A stretch of DNA of 7,830 nucleotides from JBBRNH01 sp038247465 (GCA_038247465.1 JBBRUV010000240.1:1-7830), one strand, 5' to 3'. Numbered from the stretch's first letter, positions 1 through 6,942 are shown. Made by a program: numbers and translations. The notes: generated from the letters alone by a model not told the origin.

Positions 1-1
1 G

Positions 2-2104
2 CCGTTTATTGCCCGATACCGCAAAGAGGCCACTGCAGTCGGCACCGCAACCCCGCTCGACGATGTGCAGATAACGGCCATCCGCGACGGCTACCAGAAA
101 CTTCTCGACCTCGACAAACGGCGCGAGGCCATCCTGAAAATCATTGCCGAACAGGGCAAACTCACCCCCGACCTCCGGCAGCGCATCGAAGCCGCCGACA
201 GTTTGCCCGATCTCGAAGACCTGTATCTGCCCTACAAGCAAACCCGTAAAACCCGCGCCGGCACGGCCATTGAGCGGGGTCTCGAACCCCTCGCTAACGC
301 CCTGTTTGCTCAGACCGAGCGCGACCCCGAACAGGCCGCCCGGCGCTTTATTACCGAAGCTGTGCCAACCGTTGCCAATGCCCTGCAGGGCGCACGCGAC
401 ATTCTGGCCGAGCGTGTCAGCGACGATCCCGATGCCCGACAACGGCTCCGTAACCTCTTTGAGCGCGAAGCGATAATGACGGCCACCGTCAAAAAGAGCA
501 AGGCCGACACGCCCGAAGCCGCTAAATTCCGCGATTATTTTGCGTTTGCCGAACCCTTGCGCCGGGTTCCTTCGCACCGGCTGCTGGCCCTGCGCCGGGG
601 CGAGGCCGAGGGTTTTTTAAGCGTGAACATTGGCCCCGACGACGATGCCGCCATTGAGCGGCTGGAACGGCAGTTTCTGAAACCGTACAGCCCCGCGCCC
701 GCCAGCCGCGAGCAGGTGACGCTTGCCATTCGGGACGGTTACAAACGGCTCCTGAAACCGGCTATCGAAACCGAATTTGACCACCGCTCCCGCCAAAAAG
801 CCGATCAGGAAGCCATTGCCATCTTTGCCGATAACCTCAACACCCTGCTTCTCAGCCCGCCCCTCGGTCAGCAGCGCGTTCTGGCCATTGACCCCGGTTT
901 CCGCACCGGCTGCAAGGTGGTTTGCTTAGACGCGCAGGGTAATCTCCTGACCGAAACGGTAATCTACCCGGCCCTGTCTGAGTCGGCCCGGCAGCAGGCA
1001 GCTCAAACCCTGCGGCAGTTAGTCGAGAAACACCGGATTCAGGCTATCGCCATCGGTAACGGCACGGCGGGCCGCGAAACCGACGCCTTCGTGCGCGACC
1101 TGAATCTACAGCGCAACGAATCAGCTAAAGCAGGAGAGACCCCCGCGCCGGTTGCCATTTCGCCGGTCGCGGTGTTTATGGTCAGCGAGCAGGGAGCCAG
1201 TATTTACTCGGCCTCGGCGGTGGCCCGCGACGAATTTCCCGACCGCGACGTAACCGTGCGCGGAGCCGTCAGCATTGGTCGCCGGTTGATGGACCCGCTG
1301 GCCGAACTCGTTAAGATTGACCCTAAATCCATTGGGGTCGGGCAGTACCAGCATGATGTGGATCAAACGGCCCTGAAAGCCCGCTTAGATACGGTTGTGG
1401 AGCGGTGCGTGAATGGGGTAGGGGTGTCGCTCAACACGGCCAGTGCCAATCTGCTGCAGTATGTGTCGGGTTTGGGGCCGCAGTTGGCGCGGAGTATTGT
1501 GGCGTTCCGGGCCGAAAACGGGCCGTTTGTCTCGCGTGAATCGCTGAAAAAAGTGCCGCGTCTGGGGCCGAAAGCCTTTGAGCAGTGCGCCGGGTTTTTA
1601 CGCATCGAAGGGGCGGCTAACCCGCTTGACACCAGCGCGGTGCATCCAGAACGGTACGATGTCGTGAAAAAAATGGCCGCTGATGCCGGTGCTACCGTGG
1701 CCGATCTGATTAAAAAACCCGAACTCCGCCAATCAATCCGCCCCGAACAGTACGTTACCAGGGATGTCGGCCTGCCGACCCTGCGCGACATCCTGGCCGA
1801 ACTCGACAAGCCGGGCCGTGACCCGCGCCAGTCGCTGACGGCCATTGCGTTTGACGACCGGATTCGGTCAATTGCTGACCTGTACGAAGGCCTGGTGCTG
1901 AATGGGGTGGTGACGAACGTAACGGCGTTTGGCGCGTTTGTGGATATTGGCGTAAAACAGGACGGGCTGGTGCATATTTCGCAACTGGCCGATACATTTG
2001 TGAAAGACCCCCGCCAGGTTGTATCGGTGCAGCAGCCGGTACGGGTAAAAGTAATTGAGGTGGACGCGGCCCGGAAACGGATTGCGCTGACGATGAAATT
2101 GTAA
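2..2104 (+). CDS. tex: Tex family transcription accessory / S1 RNA-binding protein (5' end outside window)
   Basis: Tex proteins are conserved cytoplasmic nucleic-acid-binding proteins linked to transcription and RNA handling; their exact biochemical role is unsettled. The reading frame is open from base 2 to a TAA stop, giving 700 visible residues. It opens with PFIARYRKEAT, which in E. coli YhgF lies about 35 residues into the protein, so the true start is upstream and roughly 30-35 residues are missing; the GTG at 65 is internal. Domains in order, numbered from base 2: helical Tex N-terminal region with LYLPYK (about 79-84); RNase H-like YqgF domain starting at VLAIDPG (293-299) with IGNGTAGRET and GASIYSAS; the highly conserved DPLAELVKIDPKSIGVGQYQHDV region; helix-hairpin-helix segments (about 476-545, including RLGPKAFEQCAGFLRI); and an S1 domain (about 630-700). 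The protein stops at the end of the S1 fold (RKRIALTMKL), without the basic tail of E. coli YhgF. A 13-residue longer loop than in E. coli sits near residues 368-388. Identification is very secure. Confidence 0.97.
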   Translation, partial: PFIARYRKEATAVGTATPLDDVQITAIRDGYQKLLDLDKRREAILKIIAEQGKLTPDLRQRIEAADSLPDLEDLYLPYKQTRKTRAGTAIERGLEPLANALFAQTERDPEQAARRFITEAVPTVANALQGARDILAERVSDDPDARQRLRNLFEREAIMTATVKKSKADTPEAAKFRDYFAFAEPLRRVPSHRLLALRRGEAEGFLSVNIGPDDDAAIERLERQFLKPYSPAPASREQVTLAIRDGYKRLLKPAIETEFDHRSRQKADQEAIAIFADNLNTLLLSPPLGQQRVLAIDPGFRTGCKVVCLDAQGNLLTETVIYPALSESARQQAAQTLRQLVEKHRIQAIAIGNGTAGRETDAFVRDLNLQRNESAKAGETPAPVAISPVAVFMVSEQGASIYSASAVARDEFPDRDVTVRGAVSIGRRLMDPLAELVKIDPKSIGVGQYQHDVDQTALKARLDTVVERCVNGVGVSLNTASANLLQYVSGLGPQLARSIVAFRAENGPFVSRESLKKVPRLGPKAFEQCAGFLRIEGAANPLDTSAVHPERYDVVKKMAADAGATVADLIKKPELRQSIRPEQYVTRDVGLPTLRDILAELDKPGRDPRQSLTAIAFDDRIRSIADLYEGLVLNGVVTNVTAFGAFVDIGVKQDGLVHISQLADTFVKDPRQVVSVQQPVRVKVIEVDAARKRIALTMKL

Positions 2105-2114
2105 CCCCTTGATT

Positions 2115-2132
2115 GAACCGCCCGTGCGGTTC
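2115..2132 (+). terminator. Small hairpin between tex and the NlpC/P60 gene, possible weak terminator
   Basis: GAACCGC (2115-2121) pairs perfectly with GCGGTTC (2126-2132) around a 4-base CCGT loop, 10 bases after the tex stop codon. The following sequence is only moderately T-rich (CGTATTATTCT) and has no T run, so this would be a weak intrinsic terminator, an RNA-stability element, or chance. If it terminates, tex would be separated from the next two genes; a clear promoter for those genes was not found in the short gap. Confidence 0.3.
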
Positions 2133-2143
2133 CGTATTATTCT

Positions 2144-2704
2144 ATGCAAAAGCAGCTTGTCTTTATTCTCTTAACGGCGCTGCTGTCTTCCTGCGCCCTG
2201 TTCCGGTCGAACCCCGAACCCGTTGTCCGTTCTAAAAAACCTGCCGCCATGCCAACGGCCAAAGCCCCGGTGAAGGTGGCGGGCAAGGTAGTTGATGCCC
2301 CGACGTATCAGCGGAAATACGTCCGGGAAATCGTGAACGTGGCCCGAACCTACACCGGAACGCCCTACCGGATCGGTGGCAACACATCGGACGGGATTGA
2401 CTGTTCGGGGCTGATTTACGCCGTGTTTCAGACCGTTGGCCTGCAGATGCCGCGCATCTCCTGGCAGCAGTCGGAGTTTGGCTATGAAATCGAACCGGAT
2501 AAAATCAAGCCCGGCGATTTGATTTTTTTTATTCCCGATACGGGCAAAGCGGGTTACGTTTCCCACGCCGGTTTGGTAACCGAAGTGCATGGCAAAGCCG
2601 ATATTCGGTTCATTCATGCGTCTTCGTCTCGGGGGGTGCGTGAAGACAACCTGTTTAGTGCGTACTTTAAGGGCCGGTTTGCCAAAGCACTCAGGCCGTT
2701 TTAA
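2144..2704 (+). CDS. NlpC/P60 family cell-wall peptidase, lipoprotein
   Basis: NlpC/P60 enzymes are papain-like cysteine peptidases; most cut the D-Glu-(meso-DAP) or related bonds in peptidoglycan stem peptides. The 186-residue product starts with a lipoprotein signal: MQKQ, a hydrophobic stretch, then the lipobox LSSC with the lipidated cysteine at residue 17. A proline/lysine-rich linker follows (about 23-52). The catalytic domain covers about 58-186, with the nucleophile Cys87 in DGIDCSGLIYAVF, His141 in SHAGLV and a third polar residue His158 in FIHASSSRGV: the full Cys-His-His triad of the family. Size and layout match small MepS/Spr-like lipoprotein endopeptidases, so it probably acts on the periplasmic face of a membrane. 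The start has no Shine-Dalgarno sequence, as is usual in Bacteroidota; ATG at 2144 is chosen because it immediately precedes the signal peptide. It lies 39 bases after tex and 12 bases before the M20 hydrolase gene. Family assignment is secure; the exact bond cut is inferred. Confidence 0.95.
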   Translation: MQKQLVFILLTALLSSCALFRSNPEPVVRSKKPAAMPTAKAPVKVAGKVVDAPTYQRKYVREIVNVARTYTGTPYRIGGNTSDGIDCSGLIYAVFQTVGLQMPRISWQQSEFGYEIEPDKIKPGDLIFFIPDTGKAGYVSHAGLVTEVHGKADIRFIHASSSRGVREDNLFSAYFKGRFAKALRPF

Positions 2705-2716
2705 TCCCCTACTACT

Positions 2717-4063
2717 ATGCGATTTTTTACTTCCGCAGCCTTGTCTGCCCTCCTCATTAGTGGTTGTGCCGTTGGGGCATCGGCCCAGACTACTTCCGCT
2801 TCGGCCACTGCCCTGAAAACCCGGATGGGGCAGCAAGCCGAGAAAATCGAAGCCAAAGTGGTGGCCTGGCGACGTGATTTCCACCAACACCCCGAACTCG
2901 GCAACCGCGAGTTTGAAACAGCCGCTAAAATTGCCGCCCACCTCAAAAGTTTGGGGCTGGAGGTGCAAACCAACGTCGGCAAAACGGGCGTGGTGGGTTT
3001 GCTCAAAGGCGGACTGCCCGGCGGCCCGGTGGTAGCACTCCGCGCCGATATGGACGGATTGCCCGTGACTGAACGGGTGAACGTGCCGTTTAAATCGGTG
3101 GTCAAAACTGAATACAACGGGCAGAAAACCGGAGTCATGCACGCCTGTGGTCACGATACGCACGTGGCGATTCTGATGGGTGTGGCCGAGATCATGGCCG
3201 CCAATAAAGCCGACATTGCCGGTTCGGTGAAATTCATTTTTCAGCCCGCCGAAGAGGGCGCACCCGAAGGCGAAGAGGGTGGGGCCAAACTGATGGTGAA
3301 AGAAGGCGTGTTAGAAAATCCGCACGTGGACGCCATTTTCGGGCTGCACATCAATTCGCTGACCGAAGTGGGAAAAATCCGCTACCGGCCCGGCGCAACA
3401 ATGGCCGCCGTTGATTCCTACAAGATTAAAATCCGGGGCAAACAAACGCACGGGGCCAATCCCTGGGCCGGCGTTGATCCGATTGTGACGGCTTCGCAGG
3501 TCGTGATGGGTCTGCAAACCATCGTCAGCCGCAACGTGCCGCTGACTGAAAACCCGGCTGTGGTGACGGTGGGGGCTATTCACGGCGGTATCCGCGAAAA
3601 TATCATTCCCGAAGAGGTGAACATGATTGGCACCATCCGCACGTTTGGCAGCCAGACGCAGAAACTGGTGCATCGGCGCATCAACGAAGTAGCGACCAAC
3701 ATCGCCGAGAGTGCCGGTGCCAACGCTGAGGTAGGTATCACGGTGCTGTATCCGGTAACGTATAACGACCCCGCCCTGACCGATCAGATGGTGCCAACGC
3801 TCGAAGCCATCGCCGGAAAAGACAACGTACTGCTGACATCGGCGCAGACCGGAGCCGAGGATTTTTCGTTTTATCAGGAAAAAATTCCCGGTTTTTTCTT
3901 CTTTCTGGGCGGCATGCCCAAAGGCAAAAAAATGGACGACGCGGCTCCGCACCACACGCCCGATTTTTATATTGACGAAGGCGGCTTTGTGCTGGGTATG
4001 AAATCGCTGGCGTTTTTGGCCGTTGATTATTTGAATCAGGCCGGGGCCAAGAAGCAGAAGTAG
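2717..4063 (+). CDS. Exported M20 family (M20D-like) metallo-amidohydrolase / peptidase
   Basis: M20D enzymes (hippurate hydrolase, N-acyl-amino-acid hydrolase, auxin-conjugate hydrolase relatives) use two metal ions to split amide bonds. This 448-residue protein has the expected ligands: Cys144 and His146 in MHACGHDTH, the Glu179-Glu180 pair in PAEEG (general base and metal ligand), His211 in FGLH and the C-terminal His413 in HHTPDF. The catalytic domain is split by a dimerisation domain at about 232-335, which includes KQTHGANPW. The QPAEEG-to-FGLH spacing is seven residues longer than in plant ILL2 because of a Glu/Gly-rich APEGEEGG loop. The first 24 residues are a signal peptide: MRFF, a hydrophobic core, then both a lipobox-like ISGC (Cys17) and a signal-peptidase-I-like ASA|Q site, so the mature form could be a lipoprotein or a soluble periplasmic protein. 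The gene starts 12 bases after the NlpC/P60 stop, so the two are probably one transcript, and both products are exported. Substrate cannot be read from the sequence; peptide or acyl-amino-acid scavenging, or trimming of cell-wall peptides, are candidates. Confidence 0.93.
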   Translation: MRFFTSAALSALLISGCAVGASAQTTSASATALKTRMGQQAEKIEAKVVAWRRDFHQHPELGNREFETAAKIAAHLKSLGLEVQTNVGKTGVVGLLKGGLPGGPVVALRADMDGLPVTERVNVPFKSVVKTEYNGQKTGVMHACGHDTHVAILMGVAEIMAANKADIAGSVKFIFQPAEEGAPEGEEGGAKLMVKEGVLENPHVDAIFGLHINSLTEVGKIRYRPGATMAAVDSYKIKIRGKQTHGANPWAGVDPIVTASQVVMGLQTIVSRNVPLTENPAVVTVGAIHGGIRENIIPEEVNMIGTIRTFGSQTQKLVHRRINEVATNIAESAGANAEVGITVLYPVTYNDPALTDQMVPTLEAIAGKDNVLLTSAQTGAEDFSFYQEKIPGFFFFLGGMPKGKKMDDAAPHHTPDFYIDEGGFVLGMKSLAFLAVDYLNQAGAKKQK

Positions 4064-4064
4064 A

Positions 4065-4137
4065 CCAAACGGACGCAGGCGCAAAGACGACGCCGTGGCT
4101 GATCAAACCAGTCGTCTTTGCGCCTGCGTCCGTTTGG
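4065..4137. repeat. Perfect inverted repeat with 27-base arms directly after the M20 gene
   Basis: The left arm (4065-4091, starting CCAAACGGACGCAGGCGC) is the exact reverse complement of the right arm (4111-4137), with a 19-base spacer (4092-4110). The arms are about 63% G+C and the repeat starts one base after the M20 TAG stop. No T run follows, so it is not a standard intrinsic terminator, but as RNA it would form a very stable hairpin that could protect the 3' end of the upstream transcript. Each arm contains degenerate RRCGCA units (GACGCA, GGCGCAAA, GACGAC), resembling the family of (G/A)(G/A)CGCAAAG-type intergenic repeats that I recall from Bacteroidota and other bacteria. It is therefore a candidate dispersed palindromic element; copy number cannot be judged from one window. 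Confidence 0.9.
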
Positions 4138-4245
4138 CCTTTCCCGTGTTAATAAAATTGGATTCTTTTCAGGTTTCCCGCCCGTAACCCGGCCCGCAAA
4201 AACCTGGCCGTTTTTCTGCCCTGAACCAATGGCTATTCTGGCTTG

Positions 4246-4281
4246 TAAGCCCCGAAAACTCGTTTTTCGGGGCTTATTTTT
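4246..4281 (+). terminator. Strong intrinsic (rho-independent) terminator
   Basis: TAAGCCCCGAAAA (4246-4258) pairs perfectly with TTTTCGGGGCTTA (4264-4276), a 13-bp stem with a 5-base CTCGT loop, followed directly by TTTTT (4277-4281). The T run on the + strand and its absence on the other side orient it for rightward transcription. It would end read-through from the tex/NlpC/M20 block, although it lies 182 bases after the M20 stop codon, or end a short transcript starting inside the gap. It insulates gyrA from upstream transcription. Confidence 0.9.
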
Positions 4282-4308
4282 AGTAGTGTCAGAACTTTTG
4301 TATATTTG
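4279..4308 (+). promoter_or_regulatory. Predicted gyrA promoter, Bacteroidota type
   Basis: TATATTTG at 4301-4308 matches the Bacteroidota primary-sigma -7 consensus TAnnTTTG at every fixed position. The best -33 candidate is TTTA at 4279-4282, a one-base mismatch to TTTG, 18 bases upstream; it lies in the T tail of the terminator. Transcription would be expected to begin near 4313-4316, giving a gyrA leader of about 62-65 bases. The -7 element is well supported; the -33 element is weak. Confidence 0.7.
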
Positions 4309-4377
4309 TCCATAATGCTACCCGCAGACGCGGTTTTGTGGCAAATTGCACAATAGTCAGAAAATTTCCTTTCCGTT

Positions 4378-6903
4378 ATGGCCGATGCGCTGACCGGGGC
4401 AGATTTGCCCGACCCACAACCCTCCACCCAGATTATCCCCATTAATATTGAAGACGAAATGCGCGGAGCCTACATTGACTATTCAATGTCGGTTATCATT
4501 TCGCGCGCCCTGCCCGACGTGCGCGACGGGCTCAAACCCGTGCATCGGCGGGTGCTGTTCGGCATGGCCGAGATGGGCGTGAACTACAACAAACCCCACA
4601 AAAAATCGGCCCGTATCGTGGGCGACGTGCTGGGTAAATACCATCCCCACGGTGATTCATCGGTCTATGACACGATGGTCAGGATGGCTCAGGACTGGTC
4701 CCTGCGGTATCCGCTCGTGGACGGGCAGGGGAACTTTGGCTCCATTGACGGCGATTCTCCAGCCGCCATGCGCTACACCGAGGCCCGGTTGCGACGCATT
4801 GCCGAGGAATTACTGTCGGATATTTATAAGGAAACCGTTGATTTTCAGCCCAATTACGACGACTCCCTCGAAGAGCCGAGCGTGTTGCCGGGCAAATTGC
4901 CCAACCTGCTGCTCAACGGCTCGTCGGGTATTGCGGTGGGTATGGCCACCAACATGGCCCCGCATAACCTGACCGAAGTGGTCAACGGCATCACGGCCTA
5001 CTTAGAAAACCGGGAGATAACGGTTGACGAGCTGATGCAATTCGTAAAAGCCCCGGATTTTCCGACCGGCGGCACGATCTACGGGATGTCGGGCGTGCGG
5101 TTAGCGTTCCAGACCGGGCGGGGCAGGGTCGTAGTGCGGGCCAACGCCCGGATCGAAGAAAACAAGGGCAAGACCCAGATTATCGTCTCGGACGTGCCGT
5201 ATCAGGTCAACAAAGCGGTGATGCTGCAAAAAACCGCCGACCTCATCAACGAGAAAAAACTCGACGGTATCACCGCCTTCCGCGACGAATCAGACCGCGA
5301 CGGGATGCGGGTGGTGTATGATTTGCGCCGGGATGCCATTCCGCAGGTGGTACTCAATAATCTCTACAAGCAAACCGCGCTGCAATCGTCGTTCAGCATT
5401 AATAATGTCGCGCTGGTAAAAGGCCGCCCGATGATGCTGAATCTGAAAGATATGATGCGGCACTACATTGACCACCGCTTTGAGGTGGTCACGCGCCGGA
5501 CGCAGTACGAACTTCGCGAGGCCCAGAAACGGGCGCACATCTTAGAAGGTCTGCTCATCGCCCTTGACCACTTAGATGAGGTAATTGCCCTGATTCGGGG
5601 TTCGCGCGATGCCGACATTGCCCGCGCCGGGCTGATGGAACGGTTTGCCCTGTCGGATCTGCAGTCAAAAGCCATTCTGGACATGCGACTGCAACGGCTG
5701 ACGGGCTTGGAGCGCGATAAAATCCAGCAGGAATTTGATGAACTCATGGCGCTGATTGCCGACCTGAACGATATTCTGGCCCGTGAAGAACGCAAGGAGC
5801 AAATCATCAAAGACGAACTCGCCGACCTGAAAGCCCGCTACGGCGATGACCGCCGGACGGGTATTGAAGCCAACGTGGAAGGCGAATTAATGGATTTGGA
5901 TTTGATTCCTGATGAGGAGATGGTGATTACCATTTCGCACGCGGGCTACATCAAGCGCACGCCCATTACCGAATACCAGGCGCAGGGTAGGGGTGGGCGC
6001 GGCTCGAAGGCCGCTACCAGTAAAGAAGATGACTTTACGGAGCATCTCTTCACGGCCACGATGCACAACTACCTGCTGATTTTCACCGATAAAGGCCGGT
6101 TGTATTGGAAAATGGTCTATGAACTGCCCGAAGGCAATCGCACCGCCAAAGGTCGCCCGCTGACTAACTTTATTCAGATCGAAGCCGACGACAAAGTACG
6201 GGCCGTGTTGAACGTGAAGGGATTAGACGAAGCCAAGTATGCCGATTACATTGCCAATAACTACATCGTGATGTGTACCCGGCAGGGAACCATCAAGAAA
6301 ACGGCGCTGGAAGCCTTCTCGCGGCCCCGGCAAAACGGCATTATCGCCATCAGTATTGACGAGAGCGATCAACTCCTGGCCGTGTGCCTGACCAATGGCG
6401 ATAACGACATCGTGCTGGGCAGTCGGGGTGGTAAAGCCGCCCGGTTCCACGAAAGCCGCGTTCGTCCGATGGGGCGGCAGGCCGCCGGGGTTCGGGGTAT
6501 TTCTCTTGATGAGGACACGCCCGAGGACGCCGTGATTGGCATGGTGTGCATCAGCAACGACGAGCAGACCAAAGAAAACACCCACTTGCTGGTGGTATCG
6601 GAAAAAGGCTACGGCAAACGCTCGCCAATTGACGAATACCGGGTTACGAACCGGGGAGCCAAAGGAGTCGGTACGCTTAAGACAACCGATAAAGTGGGTA
6701 ATCTGGTGGCTGTCTTAGACGTGACGGACAGTGACGATTTGATGATTATCAACAAATCGGGTATTGCCATCCGCATGGCCGTCTCGGAAGTGAGCGTCAT
6801 TGGTCGAAACACCCAGGGTGTGCGGCTGATTAAACTAAACGAGGGCGATGCCATCTCATCGGTAACGAAAATCGTACGCGATGAAGACGACAATGCGGAT
6901 TGA
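4378..6903 (+). CDS. gyrA: DNA gyrase subunit A
   Basis: GyrA is the DNA-cleaving and rejoining subunit of DNA gyrase (A2B2 with GyrB), which introduces negative supercoils using ATP. The 841-residue product has a short N-terminal extension before the canonical IIPINIEDEMRGAYIDYSMSVI start. The breakage-reunion domain runs to about 510. The catalytic tyrosine is Tyr133 in AAMRYTE (E. coli Tyr122). In the quinolone-determining region Ser94 and Asp98 (GDSSVYD) correspond to E. coli Ser83 and Asp87, i.e. residues of the drug-sensitive type. The C-terminal DNA-wrapping beta-pinwheel begins near 515; its GyrA box is QGRGGRG (536-542), which separates it from ParC, although position 2 is Gly rather than Arg/Lys. 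The protein ends with a short acidic tail (RDEDDNAD). No Shine-Dalgarno sequence precedes the ATG. The gene has its own promoter after a strong terminator, and a TPR gene follows after 39 bases without a visible terminator. Confidence 0.98.
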   Translation: MADALTGADLPDPQPSTQIIPINIEDEMRGAYIDYSMSVIISRALPDVRDGLKPVHRRVLFGMAEMGVNYNKPHKKSARIVGDVLGKYHPHGDSSVYDTMVRMAQDWSLRYPLVDGQGNFGSIDGDSPAAMRYTEARLRRIAEELLSDIYKETVDFQPNYDDSLEEPSVLPGKLPNLLLNGSSGIAVGMATNMAPHNLTEVVNGITAYLENREITVDELMQFVKAPDFPTGGTIYGMSGVRLAFQTGRGRVVVRANARIEENKGKTQIIVSDVPYQVNKAVMLQKTADLINEKKLDGITAFRDESDRDGMRVVYDLRRDAIPQVVLNNLYKQTALQSSFSINNVALVKGRPMMLNLKDMMRHYIDHRFEVVTRRTQYELREAQKRAHILEGLLIALDHLDEVIALIRGSRDADIARAGLMERFALSDLQSKAILDMRLQRLTGLERDKIQQEFDELMALIADLNDILAREERKEQIIKDELADLKARYGDDRRTGIEANVEGELMDLDLIPDEEMVITISHAGYIKRTPITEYQAQGRGGRGSKAATSKEDDFTEHLFTATMHNYLLIFTDKGRLYWKMVYELPEGNRTAKGRPLTNFIQIEADDKVRAVLNVKGLDEAKYADYIANNYIVMCTRQGTIKKTALEAFSRPRQNGIIAISIDESDQLLAVCLTNGDNDIVLGSRGGKAARFHESRVRPMGRQAAGVRGISLDEDTPEDAVIGMVCISNDEQTKENTHLLVVSEKGYGKRSPIDEYRVTNRGAKGVGTLKTTDKVGNLVAVLDVTDSDDLMIINKSGIAIRMAVSEVSVIGRNTQGVRLIKLNEGDAISSVTKIVRDEDDNAD

Positions 6904-6942
6904 TTCTTACTTTCGTTCCGAAAAACCAAACAAAACCCGAAC

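Larger units (their letters stand above)
4064..4377. other. Gene-free interval between the M20 gene and gyrA
   Basis: This 314-base gap carries, in order, the long inverted repeat, an unassigned AT-richer stretch (4138-4245), an intrinsic terminator (4246-4281), the gyrA promoter (-7 element at 4301-4308) and the gyrA leader. The unassigned stretch has small pairings: CAGGTTT (4170-4176) with AAACCTG (4200-4206); CGGCC (4190-4194) with GGCCG (4206-4210) followed by five T's; and AAAAAC (4198-4203) with GTTTTT (4210-4215). No convincing protein gene, tRNA or known riboswitch was recognised in it. Confidence 0.8.

Noticed and set aside
65..67. GTG as the start of tex
   Set aside because: Conserved Tex sequence (PFIARYRKEAT) is encoded in frame before it back to base 2, so it is an internal codon.
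1363..1845. 160-codon open frame on the - strand
   Set aside because: Antisense to the most conserved part of tex, with no domain or signal.
2109..2142. Promoter-like TTG ... TATTATTC before the NlpC/P60 gene
   Set aside because: Two mismatches to TAnnTTTG and ending one base before the ATG; too weak and too close.
2171..3163. 330-codon open frame on the - strand
   Set aside because: It lies antisense to the well-identified NlpC/P60 and M20 genes; the translation is His/Arg/Gly-rich with no recognisable domain, typical of a GC-rich shadow frame.
3311..4084. 257-codon open frame on the - strand
   Set aside because: Antisense to the M20 catalytic region; composition is that of a mirror frame and its start falls inside the inverted-repeat arm.
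4118..4315. 65-codon open frame on the + strand in the gap
   Set aside because: It starts with TTG inside the palindrome arm and runs through the terminator and gyrA promoter; no recognisable protein features.
6908..6923. TACTTTCG promoter-like element and TTTCG/CGAAA hairpin between gyrA and the TPR gene
   Set aside because: The -7 match has one mismatch and no -33 partner; the hairpin is only 5 bp with a 3-base loop and no T run.
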